Origin: Salinicola endophyticus
GTDB taxonomy: Bacteria; Pseudomonadota; Gammaproteobacteria; Pseudomonadales; Halomonadaceae
Assembly: GCF_040536835.1 (NCBI RefSeq)
Contig: NZ_CP159578.1
Coordinates: forward strand, 2,108,001 to 2,172,000
Length of the DNA stretch: 64,000 nucleotides
Direction of reading: 5' to 3'
Under the pieces are notes generated by a model. The model did no database searches. It saw only the letters and a program-made list of their open reading frames with translations, and was not told the DNA's origin. This document shows, in pieces, positions 46,680 to 55,463 of the stretch (position 1 is the stretch's first letter; every line of letters starts with the position of its first letter). Both the position numbers and the translations under genes were made by a program.

Positions 46680-47685
46680 GCCACAACCGCACCAGCACTT
46701 TGCCCGAGGTCTGGGCATCCTTGGCGATCGTGAACGCCTCGACCGCGTCATCGGCGGCGAGTTCATGGGTGATCACCTGATCGAAGCGCGCATCCCGGTC
46801 GAGCAGTTCGATCGCTTCGTCGACCTCGTCGTTGAAGCGGAAGCAGCCCCGTAGCTGAATCTCCTTGGCGATCAGCGTCGCCAGCTCCAGCGGCTGGGAA
46901 CCGGCACCCATCATGCCGATCTGGGCGATCACGCCGGCACGCCGCACGGCACGGATGGCGACATCGATCGACGCGGGCACGCCCGAGCACTCCAGCGCCA
47001 CATCGAACGCCTCTGCCGCTGGCTCCGCCTCACCGATGCGCACGGTGGCGTGCACACCGAGTGCCCGCGCCCGCGCCAGCGGCCCCTCGCAGACATCCGT
47101 GGCGGTGACCTCGCTCGCGCCTTTGGCCAGCGCCGCGGCGGCCACCAGCAGGCCGATCGGCCCTGAACCGCAGACCAGCACGCGCTTGCCCTCGACGCCG
47201 CCGGCGATACGGATGCCGTGCAGCGCCACCGCCAGTGGCTCGGTCAGTGCCGCGCGCTTGAGCGGCAGCGTCGCCGGCAGGGTGCGGATCATGCTGCGCT
47301 TGACCACCAGATACTCGCTCATTCCCCCCTGGGTGTGCGGCGTGGTCGAGGCCGACCCCAGATAGCCGCCGCGTGGCCACAGGTGCGGGTGCTGTTCCAG
47401 CCCCGGCTGGCACTCGCCGAAGGTGGCCGGGTGGAAGGTCACCGGGGTGCCCGCAGCCAGCGCTCCGCTGGGGTCGAGATCCACCGTGCCGGAGAGCTCA
47501 TGCCCCGGAATCAGCGGCTCACGCACCACGAAAGCACCGTTGGCGCCCTCGTGGTAGTAGTGCAGATCGGAGCCGCAGATGCCGCCCCAGGCGATGCGCA
47601 CGCGCACTTCGTCGTCGCCCGGTTCCGGGGTGTCCCAGGCCTCTGCTCGCAGATCCTGCTTGCCGTGTATCACCAGCGCTTTCAT
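46672..47685 (-). CDS. idnD: L-idonate 5-dehydrogenase-like zinc alcohol dehydrogenase
   Basis: Medium-chain dehydrogenase of 337 residues similar to E. coli IdnD, which oxidises L-idonate to 5-ketogluconate. Catalytic zinc ligands lie in GGICGSDLHYYHEG and IPGHELSG; the Rossmann motif is VCGSGPIGLLVAAAALAKG. The structural zinc lobe is degenerate: where IdnD has four cysteines this protein retains one (FGECQPGLEQHPHLW). The ATG at 47685 follows AGGAG. It is 121 bp downstream of the SDR gene on the same strand. Confidence 0.87.
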   Translation of the reverse strand: MKALVIHGKQDLRAEAWDTPEPGDDEVRVRIAWGGICGSDLHYYHEGANGAFVVREPLIPGHELSGTVDLDPSGALAAGTPVTFHPATFGECQPGLEQHPHLWPRGGYLGSASTTPHTQGGMSEYLVVKRSMIRTLPATLPLKRAALTEPLAVALHGIRIAGGVEGKRVLVCGSGPIGLLVAAAALAKGASEVTATDVCEGPLARARALGVHATVRIGEAEPAAEAFDVALECSGVPASIDVAIRAVRRAGVIAQIGMMGAGSQPLELATLIAKEIQLRGCFRFNDEVDEAIELLDRDARFDQVITHELAADDAVEAFTIAKDAQTSGKVLVRLWPE

Positions 47686-47806
47686 GCCCTTGTTGCTCCT
47701 GTATGACGCCGCCGGCCCCGGTGCGATGCCCGGCATCCGGCGGTGATGAATGAATCAGGCTTTCGACAGCCAGATCGTCGGCGGTCGGCTCGTAGGCCTT
47801 CGAGAC

Positions 47807-48571
47807 TCAGACCACCGAGGTCATGCCGCCGTCGACGAAGATGTTCTGGCCCGAGACGAAGGCCGAGGCGTCCGAGCAGAGATAGACCAGCGTACCCACC
47901 AGCTCTTCGACGTTACCCCAGCGCTGGGCCGGCGTGCGCGATTCCACCCAGCTGTTGAAGGCCTCGTCCTGCCACAGGGCGGTGTTCATGTCGGTCTTGA
48001 AGTAGCCCGGCGAGATGCAGTTGACCTGGATATCGAAGCGCGCAAGGTCGGCGGCCATGCCCTTGGTCAGCATCACCACGCCGCCCTTGGAGGCGGCATA
48101 GGGGGCGATGGTCTGGCGTGCCAGCTGCGACTGCACCGAACCGATATTGACGATCTTGCCCGACCCGCGCTGCGACATGCGCTCAGCCAGCGCACGCGAG
48201 ACATAGAAGGCGCTGGAGAGGTTGGTAGCGAGCACCGCATCCCAGTCGGCGGGATCGAACTCGGTGAACGGGGCTCGCCGCTGGAGCCCGGCGTTGTTGA
48301 CCAGGATATCCGGTGTGCCCAGGCGCGCCGTCAGCCCATCCAGCGCCTCGCGCACGGCGGCGCTATCGGTGACATCGAAGGTCACGCTGTCGACGTCGGC
48401 ACCGGTCTCGGCGCGGATCGCCTCGGCGGCACGCGTCACCGCCTCGGCCTGGCGCCCGTGCACGATCACGCGCGCTCCCTGGCGTGCCAGCCCCTGGGCC
48501 AGGGTGAATCCCAATCCCCGTGACGAGCCGGTCACCAGGGCCAGGCGGCCGCTGATATCGAAAAGCTTCAT
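47807..48571 (-). CDS. idnO: Gluconate 5-dehydrogenase-like SDR
   Basis: Short-chain dehydrogenase of 254 residues, close to IdnO/Gno-type 5-ketogluconate reductases. NAD(P) motif VTGSSRGLGFTLAQG, NNAG, and the catalytic YAASKGG with the preceding serine NIGSVQSQ. Together with IdnD it could interconvert L-idonate, 5-ketogluconate and gluconate. The ATG at 48571 follows GGGAG. First gene of the minus-strand pair, divergent from the hydroxyacid dehydrogenase-IclR-TRAP operon. Confidence 0.86.
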   Translation of the reverse strand: MKLFDISGRLALVTGSSRGLGFTLAQGLARQGARVIVHGRQAEAVTRAAEAIRAETGADVDSVTFDVTDSAAVREALDGLTARLGTPDILVNNAGLQRRAPFTEFDPADWDAVLATNLSSAFYVSRALAERMSQRGSGKIVNIGSVQSQLARQTIAPYAASKGGVVMLTKGMAADLARFDIQVNCISPGYFKTDMNTALWQDEAFNSWVESRTPAQRWGNVEELVGTLVYLCSDASAFVSGQNIFVDGGMTSVV

Positions 48572-48897
48572 GCAGTGTCTCCCGATGCGGTGTTTAGCGA
48601 CATGTACAGACATCCTGTGATCCGCCATCAGACCCGGATTGCGCCCCCGGGTTCAAGCACCGGGAGGCGGACTGCCTGTGACGAGATACTCGAACCAGAC
48701 CGCGACCAAAGGCGGGGTTACGTCGATAGCCTAGCATTGTACAGTCCGCTGAACGACGTTCAGCTCATTGGACAATGGTCGCGCTCGCGACAGCCAGACT
48801 GGCGCCCGGAGAGGGGACCGAGAGCCGCGCGCCGAAGACCCTAAAACCAAGACCGTAAAGCCAAGACCGCGGACCGACACGACACGAGGAGCGAGCC
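48572..48897. other. 326-bp divergent control region of the sugar-acid cluster
   Basis: No gene is supported. The region serves both the minus-strand idnO-idnD pair and the plus-strand operon of six genes. It contains the 17-bp palindrome at 48748-48764, and further minus-strand TACAAT at about 48737-48742 that could be a -10 for idnO. Confidence 0.55.
48748..48764. promoter_or_regulatory. Perfect palindrome, candidate IclR-family operator
   Basis: GCTGAACG-A-CGTTCAGC, an 8+1+8 perfect palindrome, with ATTGT and ACAAT also placed symmetrically outside it. It lies about midway between the divergent operons, 134 bp from the plus-strand start codon, near a cluster-encoded IclR regulator. Assignment to that regulator is an inference. 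Confidence 0.55.
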
Positions 48898-49995
48898 ATG
48901 CAGCAGACACCAGCGCCGGGGGCGGGGCGTGACGCAAACCCATCGGCGAGCCACAGGCTGAGAGTGGCGGTGGCCACGCCGTTGAGCGAGACGCTGTGTG
49001 CCATGATCGAAGCCCGCGAGCCGCGTCTCGAGCTGATCCGTGATCAGGCGCTGTTGCCGCCCATGCGCCACCCGGCGGATTTCGCCGGCGACCCCAGCTT
49101 TCAGCGCAGCACCGAGGCCCAGGCGCGCTTCGAGGCGCTGCTCGCCGATGCCGAGGTACTCTACGGCATTCCCGATCTCGACCCGGCGGCGCTGGCGCGC
49201 GTGGTCGCGGCCAACCCGCGCCTGCGCTGGGTCCATCTGATGGCAGCCGGTGGCGGTGGCCAGGTGAAAGCGGCGCAACTCTCCCGCGAGCAGCTCGACC
49301 GGGTCGCTTTCACTACGTCGGCCGGGGTGCACGGCGGGCCGCTGGCCGAGTACGCGCTGTTCGGTGTACTCGCCGGGGCCAAGCAGCTGCCACGGGTCCA
49401 GGCCCAGCAGCGCGCGCACCACTGGAGCGGACGCTGGGCGATGGGACAGGTCAGTGAACAGACCGTGTTGCTGCTGGGGCTCGGCGGGATCGGCCGCGAG
49501 GTGGCGCGCAAGCTGTCGCTGCTGGGCGCGCGGGTGATCGGCGTCTCGCGCCATGGCCGGGCGGTCGACCACGTCGACGAGATCGTGGCGCCGGAAGCGC
49601 TGCACGCGGCGGCGGCACGCGCCGACGCCGTGGTCTGCTCGCTGCCGGGCACCGCCGCCACCGACAAGCTGGTGGATGCGGATTTCCTCGCCGCGCTGCC
49701 CCCGGGCGCCACCTTCGTCAACGTCGGCCGCGGCACGGTGGTCGACGAGCCGGCGCTGATCGAGGCCCTGCGCGCCGAGCATCTGGGCCTGGCGGTACTC
49801 GATGTCACCGCCAGCGAACCGCTGACCGCCGACTCGCCGCTATGGGATCTGCCCAATGTGCTACTGACCCCACATACCGCGGCGCTCAACGCCGCCGAGG
49901 ATCGTCTGATCGCCGAGCTTTTCGTCGACAACGCCCGGCGCTATCTCGACGGTGAGCCGCTGCGTAATCGCGTCGATACGGTGGAGTTCTACTGA
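48898..49995 (+). CDS. D-2-hydroxyacid dehydrogenase
   Basis: NAD(P)-dependent 2-hydroxyacid dehydrogenase of 365 residues, similar to GhrA-like glyoxylate/hydroxypyruvate or 2-ketoacid reductases. Rossmann motif VLLLGLGGIGREVARKLSLLG; catalytic arginine in FVNVGRGTVVDE; catalytic histidine in LLTPHTAALN. The ATG at 48898 follows GAGGAGCGAGCC. Its stop overlaps the iclR start. In this context a 2-keto-sugar acid is a plausible substrate. Confidence 0.87.
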   Translation: MQQTPAPGAGRDANPSASHRLRVAVATPLSETLCAMIEAREPRLELIRDQALLPPMRHPADFAGDPSFQRSTEAQARFEALLADAEVLYGIPDLDPAALARVVAANPRLRWVHLMAAGGGGQVKAAQLSREQLDRVAFTTSAGVHGGPLAEYALFGVLAGAKQLPRVQAQQRAHHWSGRWAMGQVSEQTVLLLGLGGIGREVARKLSLLGARVIGVSRHGRAVDHVDEIVAPEALHAAAARADAVVCSLPGTAATDKLVDADFLAALPPGATFVNVGRGTVVDEPALIEALRAEHLGLAVLDVTASEPLTADSPLWDLPNVLLTPHTAALNAAEDRLIAELFVDNARRYLDGEPLRNRVDTVEFY

Positions 49996-50813
49996 TGGCG
50001 GGAGAGGCCGAGCGCAGCCCGGCGGTGACCCGGGCGATTCGCGTGCTGGCGCTGCTGGAGCAGGCCGGTGACACCGCACTGGGGGCGAGCGAGATGGCGC
50101 GGCAGCTGTCGGTGGCGCGCTCGTCGCTGTTCAACATCTGTCTGGCGCTGGAGGCCGAGGGGCTGATCGCACGCAGTGCCGGCGGCTACCGCCTGGGGCG
50201 ACGTCTGGTCGAGCTGGGAGGCGCCTATCTGCGCGGCGTCGATCCGGTCCAGGCGTTCTACCAAGCGTGCAACGAGACCCCACTGCTGCACGACGAAATC
50301 TGCCAGCTGGCGGTGCTCGACGGCACCGAGGTGCTCTATCTCGCCGCCCATGCCGGGCGTATGCCGCTGCGCATGACCGCGAGCATCGGCAGCCGCTTTC
50401 CGGCCTCGATCACCGCGGTGGGCAACGCGCTGCTGGCGCGCCTCGACGATGCCGAGATTCGGCGGCGTTTCGCCGACCCGGCGACTCGCCCGGGTTGGAC
50501 CGAGCGCTCGGTCACCGACCTCGAGGCGCTGGTGGCCAAGATCGCCCGGGTGCGCGAACGCGGCTACGGCCTTGACCTGGGCGAGGTCTTTCCCGGGGTA
50601 CGCGGGCTGGCGCTGGTGGTGGCGCCGCAGTACAGCGGCGAGCAGGCCTATGCCCTTGGCACCTCACTGATGGAGGAGCGTTGTAACGACGCGCTGGAGG
50701 CGGACGCCGTGGCGGCGCTGGATGCCATGGCGCGGCGTATCGCCAACCCCATGAACCTGGCCGCCGACCCCCACGATACCGCCATGCGCGGTGCCCGCGA
50801 CGCCGGGCGCTGA
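49995..50813 (+). CDS. IclR-family transcriptional regulator
   Basis: Regulator of 272 residues: N-terminal winged HTH (TRAIRVLALLEQ, ASEMARQLSVARSSLFNI) and a C-terminal GAF-like effector domain (SRFPASITAVGNALLARLDD, ERGYGLDLGEVFPGVRGLA). The ATG overlaps the preceding stop codon, so it is co-expressed with the pathway it likely controls. IclR proteins often sense aromatic or sugar-acid intermediates. The likely operator is the palindrome at 48748-48764. Confidence 0.9.
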   Translation: MAGEAERSPAVTRAIRVLALLEQAGDTALGASEMARQLSVARSSLFNICLALEAEGLIARSAGGYRLGRRLVELGGAYLRGVDPVQAFYQACNETPLLHDEICQLAVLDGTEVLYLAAHAGRMPLRMTASIGSRFPASITAVGNALLARLDDAEIRRRFADPATRPGWTERSVTDLEALVAKIARVRERGYGLDLGEVFPGVRGLALVVAPQYSGEQAYALGTSLMEERCNDALEADAVAALDAMARRIANPMNLAADPHDTAMRGARDAGR

Positions 50814-50860
50814 GCAGTCGTCGCTGGGTCGAGCCATTCACTGTTCGAGGAGTCAACACC

Positions 50861-51835
50861 ATGCCGTCTTCCACCGATTCCGCTGCCGCTGACGCTCTCA
50901 GTGACACCGCGGCGAGCTTCGAGGCCGCCTTCGCCCGGCCCGGCAAGCGCCGGGTCGGCATGCTCGGCCTGGGCAACATGGGCATGCCCATGGCGCGCAA
51001 TCTGCTGGCCGCCGGGGTGGCTGCGCAGGTGAGCGTGTATGGGCGCTCGCCCGACAAGCTGGCGCCGCTGATCACTGCCGGCGCCCAACTGGCGGAGACG
51101 CCGCGGGCGCTGGCTGCCGCCAGCGACGTACTGATCACGGTGCTGCCCGATCTCGACCCGCTGCGCGAGCTGCTGTGGGGCGATCAGGGCATCGTCGCCG
51201 GTGCCGGCGAGGCGCTGCTGATCGTGATCTGCTCCACCTCGTCACCCCAGGGCGTGCGCGAGCTGGCTGCCGAACTCGAGCAGGCGAGCGCGGGGCGTAT
51301 CCGCCTGCTCGACGCGCCGCTCTCCGGGGGTACCGATGGCGCCGACGCCGGGCGGCTGTCGATCATGGTCGGCGGCGAGGTACCGCTCTTCGAGGCGGCG
51401 CGGCCGCTGCTGGCGAGCCTGGGTACCCCCGTGCATCTGGGGCCGCTGGGAGCGGGCGAGGTGGCCAAGGCGTGCAACCAGATGGTGGTGGCCTCGACCA
51501 TGGTGGCGCTGTCGGAGGCAACGGTGATCGCCGAGCGAGCCGGGCTCGACGTCGCGTCGCTGCTCGAGTGCCTGGGCGGTGGCTATGCCGGTGGGCGCCT
51601 GCTGGAAGCGCGCAAGCAGCGCCTGATCGACAAGGATTACACCCCCACGGGGGTTGCCCGCTACATGATCAAGGATCTCGCCTTCGCGCGCGACGAGGCG
51701 GACCGCGGCGGGGTAGTGACGCCACAGCTGGCAACGCTCTCGCGGCTGTTCGACGACCTTGGCGCGCGCGGGCTGGGCGACCAGGATCTGTGCGTCACCC
51801 AGCGCTACATCGCTGAACTGGATCGCCTGCCCTGA
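50861..51835 (+). CDS. Beta-hydroxyacid dehydrogenase (3-hydroxyisobutyrate/tartronate semialdehyde reductase family)
   Basis: NAD(P)-dependent oxidoreductase of 324 residues. N-terminal motif VGMLGLGNMGMPMARNLLAAG, substrate segment DAPLSGGTDGADAGRLSIMVGG and the catalytic lysine in GEVAKACNQMVVAS. It belongs with 3-hydroxyisobutyrate, 2-hydroxy-3-oxopropionate and related dehydrogenases. About 30 residues precede the Rossmann fold and look disordered. Third gene of the operon. Confidence 0.88.
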   Translation: MPSSTDSAAADALSDTAASFEAAFARPGKRRVGMLGLGNMGMPMARNLLAAGVAAQVSVYGRSPDKLAPLITAGAQLAETPRALAAASDVLITVLPDLDPLRELLWGDQGIVAGAGEALLIVICSTSSPQGVRELAAELEQASAGRIRLLDAPLSGGTDGADAGRLSIMVGGEVPLFEAARPLLASLGTPVHLGPLGAGEVAKACNQMVVASTMVALSEATVIAERAGLDVASLLECLGGGYAGGRLLEARKQRLIDKDYTPTGVARYMIKDLAFARDEADRGGVVTPQLATLSRLFDDLGARGLGDQDLCVTQRYIAELDRLP

Positions 51836-51874
51836 ACGCGAGCGCCGCGCCCGGGCGCGGCGGGAGGAGCCGAG

Positions 51875-52402
51875 ATGACGACACTGAAGGCGTTCTGGCG
51901 CGGTATCGAATGGATCATCGCGCTGTTGATGTTACTCACCATGGTGCTGGTCTTCGTCAACGTGGTGCTGCGCTACGGCTTTGCCTCGGGGCTGCGCTCG
52001 GGGATCGAGCTGTCGCGGCTGGGCTTCGTCTGGATCGTGATGCTCGGCGCCTCGCTGTGCCTCAAGGAGGGCGAGCACCTGGCGGTGTCCGAACTGTTCG
52101 ACCGTCTACCGCGGGGGCTGCGCAGCATCATCGGGCGGCTTGCGTGGCTGGCGATCCTGGTCGCCTCGCTGATGCTGCTGGTCGGCTGCTGGCGCCAGAC
52201 CCTGGCCAACTGGCACAACATCTCGCCGCTCACCGGGCTGCCCACGGCGCTGTTCTATCTCGCCGGCGTGGTGTCGGGGGCGCTGATGAGCGTGACCGCG
52301 GCCCTCGGCGCCGTACTGCCCGGGGGGCCCGGCGCGCCGGAGGCACCGGGTGGGCCGGAGACATCTCATCACGCTGACACCGCCGAGGAGACACGGCCAT
52401 GA
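51875..52402 (+). CDS. dctQ: TRAP transporter small membrane subunit
   Basis: Small permease subunit of a tripartite ATP-independent periplasmic transporter, 175 residues, four membrane segments, with NVVLRYGF and ELSRLGFVWIVMLGAS typical of DctQ. The C-terminus is a Pro/Gly-rich cytosolic tail. It overlaps dctM by 4 bp. Confidence 0.92.
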   Translation: MTTLKAFWRGIEWIIALLMLLTMVLVFVNVVLRYGFASGLRSGIELSRLGFVWIVMLGASLCLKEGEHLAVSELFDRLPRGLRSIIGRLAWLAILVASLMLLVGCWRQTLANWHNISPLTGLPTALFYLAGVVSGALMSVTAALGAVLPGGPGAPEAPGGPETSHHADTAEETRP

Positions 52403-53679
52403 CGCTGGGGCTTTTTCTGGCAGTGCTGATCGGCACCATCCTGCTGAGCCTGCCGGTGGCGTTCGCGCTGCTCGCGGCGGCGGTGGCGCTGATGCTGCAC
52501 ATGGGGCTGTTCAGCGCCGACATTCTAGCCCAGTCGCTGATCAACGGCGTCGATAACTTCGCCCTGCTGGCGATTCCATTCTTCATGGTCGCCGGCGAGG
52601 TGATGGCGGTCGGTGGACTCTCCGACCGCATCGTGCGCCTGGCGATGACGCTGGTCGGCCACTGGCGCGGCGGTCTCGGCTATGTCGCCATCCTCACGTC
52701 GCTACTGCTGGCCGGGCTGTCCGGCTCGGCGGTGGCGGATGCGGCGGCACTGGTCAGTATCCTCTATCCGATGATGCGCAAGAGCGGCTATCCCGCGTCG
52801 CGCTCGGTGGGGCTGCTGGCCGCCGGCGGCATCATCGCCCCGGTCATCCCGCCGTCGCTGCCGCTGATCATTCTCGGGGTGGCGGGCAATCTCTCGATCG
52901 CCAAGCTGTTCATCGGCGGTATCGTGCCGGGGCTGTTCATGGGGCTGGCGCTGATGATCACCTGGCGGGTGATGATGCGCCGCTCGGACCTGGCCCCCCA
53001 GCCCCGCGCCAGTCGCGGCGAGCGTCTCAAGGCGCTGCGCGAAAGCGTATGGGCGCTGCTGCTGCCGCTGATCATCATCGTCGGTATTCGTTTCGGCGTG
53101 TTCACCCCGACCGAAGCCGCGGTGGTCGCGGCGGTCTACGCCATCCTGGTCTCGGCGCTGGTCTACCGTGAGCTGAGCCCGCGCAAGCTGCTCGGCGTGC
53201 TGATCCGGGCCGGGCGTTCGACGGCGCTGGTGATGTTCCTGGTGGGCGCGGCGATGGCCGCCTCCTGGGTGATCACCATCGCCCAACTGCCACAACAGCT
53301 TGCCGCCATGCTCGGCCCGCTGGTCGAGCATCCGATCCTGCTGATGGCGGCGATCATGCTGGTGGTACTGCTGGTGGGCATGGTCATGGATCTGGCCCCG
53401 GCGATCCTGATTCTGGTGCCTTTGTTCATGCCGCTGGTGATCCAGGCCGGGATCGATCCGATCTATTTCGGCCTGATGTTCGTGATCAACTGCTGCATCG
53501 GCTTGATCACGCCACCCGTGGGCACCGTGCTCAACGTGGTCTGCGGGGTGGGCAACACCTCGATGACCGAAGCCGTGCGCGGCGTCTACCCCTTCGTACT
53601 GGTCTATATCGGTCTGCTGGCGCTGTTCGTGCTGGTGCCGCAGATCATCACGGTGCCGATGCATTGGCTGATCGGCTAG
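52399..53679 (+). CDS. dctM: TRAP transporter large membrane subunit
   Basis: Main translocating subunit of 426 residues with about twelve membrane segments. Family blocks: IPFFMVAGEVMAVGGLSDRI, GLSGSAVADAAALVSI and PPVGTVLNVVCGVGN. It couples uptake to a sodium or proton gradient. The ATG overlaps the dctQ stop as ATGA. Confidence 0.94.
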   Translation: MTLGLFLAVLIGTILLSLPVAFALLAAAVALMLHMGLFSADILAQSLINGVDNFALLAIPFFMVAGEVMAVGGLSDRIVRLAMTLVGHWRGGLGYVAILTSLLLAGLSGSAVADAAALVSILYPMMRKSGYPASRSVGLLAAGGIIAPVIPPSLPLIILGVAGNLSIAKLFIGGIVPGLFMGLALMITWRVMMRRSDLAPQPRASRGERLKALRESVWALLLPLIIIVGIRFGVFTPTEAAVVAAVYAILVSALVYRELSPRKLLGVLIRAGRSTALVMFLVGAAMAASWVITIAQLPQQLAAMLGPLVEHPILLMAAIMLVVLLVGMVMDLAPAILILVPLFMPLVIQAGIDPIYFGLMFVINCCIGLITPPVGTVLNVVCGVGNTSMTEAVRGVYPFVLVYIGLLALFVLVPQIITVPMHWLIG

Positions 53680-53702
53680 GCAAGAGCAAGGAGACGATGA
53701 CA

Positions 53703-54713
53703 ATGAACAAGACACTGCTGGGCATGGCATCCGTGCTGTGTGGTCTGGCGCTGCTGTCGACCACGGCCGCCGCAGCCACCACGCTGCGTTTTGCCCACCC
53801 CGCGCCGCAGAGCGATCTGCAGCAGGTGCTGGCCGAAGCCTTCAAGAAAGAGGTCGAGCGCGAGAGCGACGGCGAGCTTCAGGTGCAGATATTTCCCAAC
53901 GGCCAGCTCGGCAACGACGCCCAGATGATCGACGGCACCCGTTCGGGGATCATCGATATCACCCTCTCGGGGCTCAACAACTTCACCGGTCTGGTGCCGG
54001 AAGCGGCGGCGTTTACGCTGCCGTTCATGTTCCCGGACCATGAGGCCGCCTACCGCGCGCTGGATGGCAAGCCGGGGCAGCAGGTGATGGCCAAGCTCGG
54101 CGAGTTCGGTCTCGAGGGGCTGGCGTTCCCCGAGAACGGGTTTCGCGAAATGACCAACAATCGTGGCCCGATCCGTGAGCCCAAGGATCTCGAGGGTCTG
54201 CGCATGCGCGTCAACAACTCCATCGCGCTCAACGACATGTTCGAGCTGCTCGGCGCCAACCCGCAGCAGATTCCGGTCAATGAGCTCTACACCGCGCTCG
54301 AAACCGGTGTGGTCGACGCCCAGGATCACCCGCTGGGGATCGTGGTGTCGTTCAACTTCAATGAGGTGCAGAAGTATCTATCACTCACCAATCACGCCTA
54401 TGCCGCGCTGACGCTGGTGATGAACAAACGGCGTTTCGATGGCCTGACCCCGGCGCAGCAGAAGATCGTGCGCAAGGCGGCGGCAGACGCCACCCGCATG
54501 CAGCGGGAGATGAACATCCAGCGCAGCGAATCGATGGTCCGCGAGCTCGAGCAGAAGGGCATGCAGGTGAACCGGGACGTCGATACCGCGGACTTCCAGC
54601 AGGCGGTGAAGCCGGTGTGGGACAAGTTCATCGAAGCGCACGGCGAGGCGATGATCGACGCCATTCAGCAGGCCTCCGGCCAGGCGCAGTCTGGCGCAGA
54701 GACCCAGAGCTGA
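53703..54713 (+). CDS. dctP: TRAP transporter substrate-binding protein
   Basis: Periplasmic solute receptor of 336 residues. The signal peptide ends at about residue 24 (STTAAAA). The conserved arginine that binds the substrate carboxylate lies in LEGLRMRVNNS, and IFPNGQLG and PFMFPD are DctP signatures. The ATG at 53703 is 9 nt after AAGGAG; the ATG at 53697 is an alternative. Carboxylate binding plus the neighbouring enzymes point to a sugar acid such as a gluconate or idonate. Confidence 0.93.
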   Translation: MNKTLLGMASVLCGLALLSTTAAAATTLRFAHPAPQSDLQQVLAEAFKKEVERESDGELQVQIFPNGQLGNDAQMIDGTRSGIIDITLSGLNNFTGLVPEAAAFTLPFMFPDHEAAYRALDGKPGQQVMAKLGEFGLEGLAFPENGFREMTNNRGPIREPKDLEGLRMRVNNSIALNDMFELLGANPQQIPVNELYTALETGVVDAQDHPLGIVVSFNFNEVQKYLSLTNHAYAALTLVMNKRRFDGLTPAQQKIVRKAAADATRMQREMNIQRSESMVRELEQKGMQVNRDVDTADFQQAVKPVWDKFIEAHGEAMIDAIQQASGQAQSGAETQS

Positions 54714-54737
54714 GGTCGGGATCGATGTGAGCGCTGG

Positions 54738-54770
54738 ACGCCGGCTTCTCGCAAGACGGGAGGCCGGCGT
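54738..54770. terminator. Hairpin between convergent dctP and mupP/gph
   Basis: ACGCCGGC and GCCGGCGT (8 bp) surround a 17-nt loop in the 84-bp gap between two convergent genes. There is no T-run, so the terminator role is tentative. Confidence 0.4.
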
Positions 54771-54797
54771 GCCGTGCTGCAGCGATTCGCCGAGCGG

Positions 54798-55463
54798 CTA
54801 CATCTCGACGAGCGCGGCGGCCAGCGCCGAGCCGCTCTCGAACCAGCGATCCGCCGGCCAGTCGGCGGTGGGTTCGTCTTCGGGGATATAGCCATAGCGT
54901 ACGGCTACGGCGGTCATGCCGGCGCGGTGGGCCGCTTCCATGTCACGTCGATGATCGCCGATATACCAGCAATCCGCCGGGGCGACGCCCAGCTCGCGGG
55001 CCGCGAACCACAGCGGCTCCGGGTCGGGCTTGCGCACCGGCAGGTCGTCGGCGCAGACCAGGACACCGGGGCTCAGGCCCAACGCTTCCACCAGCGGCGC
55101 GGCATAGCGGCGCGGCTTGTTGGTGACGATCCCCCAGGGGTGCCCGGCCGTCTGCCACGCCTCGAGCAGCGGTGTCAGCCCGTCGAAGACCCGGCTGTGC
55201 TCGGCCACCGCCTCACCGTAGCGTGCCAGTAGATAGTCGCGCGCCGCGGCATGATCGGGGTGCTCCAGCGACAGCCCCAGGGCCAGGGTCACCAGGGCGC
55301 TGCCGCCGTTGGAGACCTGGGCGCGCAGGGTGTCATAGGGCAGCGGGGCGAGGCCGTGGTGGTAACGCAGCCGGTTGGTCGCCGCCGCCAGATCCGGTGC
55401 GGTGTCGACCAGCGTGCCGTCGAGATCGAACAGCAGGCCGGCGGGCAGCGCCGGCTGGCTCAT
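54798..55463 (-). CDS. mupP: HAD phosphatase, MupP/phosphoglycolate phosphatase type
   Basis: HAD-superfamily phosphatase of 221 residues. Nucleophile and acid Asp13 and Asp15 lie in [16 protein letters not shown]; motif II is GIVTNKP; the lysine in VRKPDPEPL and the aspartates in YIGDHRRDM complete the site. Its ATGA overlap with ubiG matches the arrangement of Pseudomonas, where the ubiG neighbour is MupP, the MurNAc 6-phosphate phosphatase of cell-wall recycling. Phosphoglycolate phosphatase (gph) is the alternative. Confidence 0.85.
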   Translation of the reverse strand: MSQPALPAGLLFDLDGTLVDTAPDLAAATNRLRYHHGLAPLPYDTLRAQVSNGGSALVTLALGLSLEHPDHAAARDYLLARYGEAVAEHSRVFDGLTPLLEAWQTAGHPWGIVTNKPRRYAAPLVEALGLSPGVLVCADDLPVRKPDPEPLWFAARELGVAPADCWYIGDHRRDMEAAHRAGMTAVAVRYGYIPEDEPTADWPADRWFESGSALAAALVEM

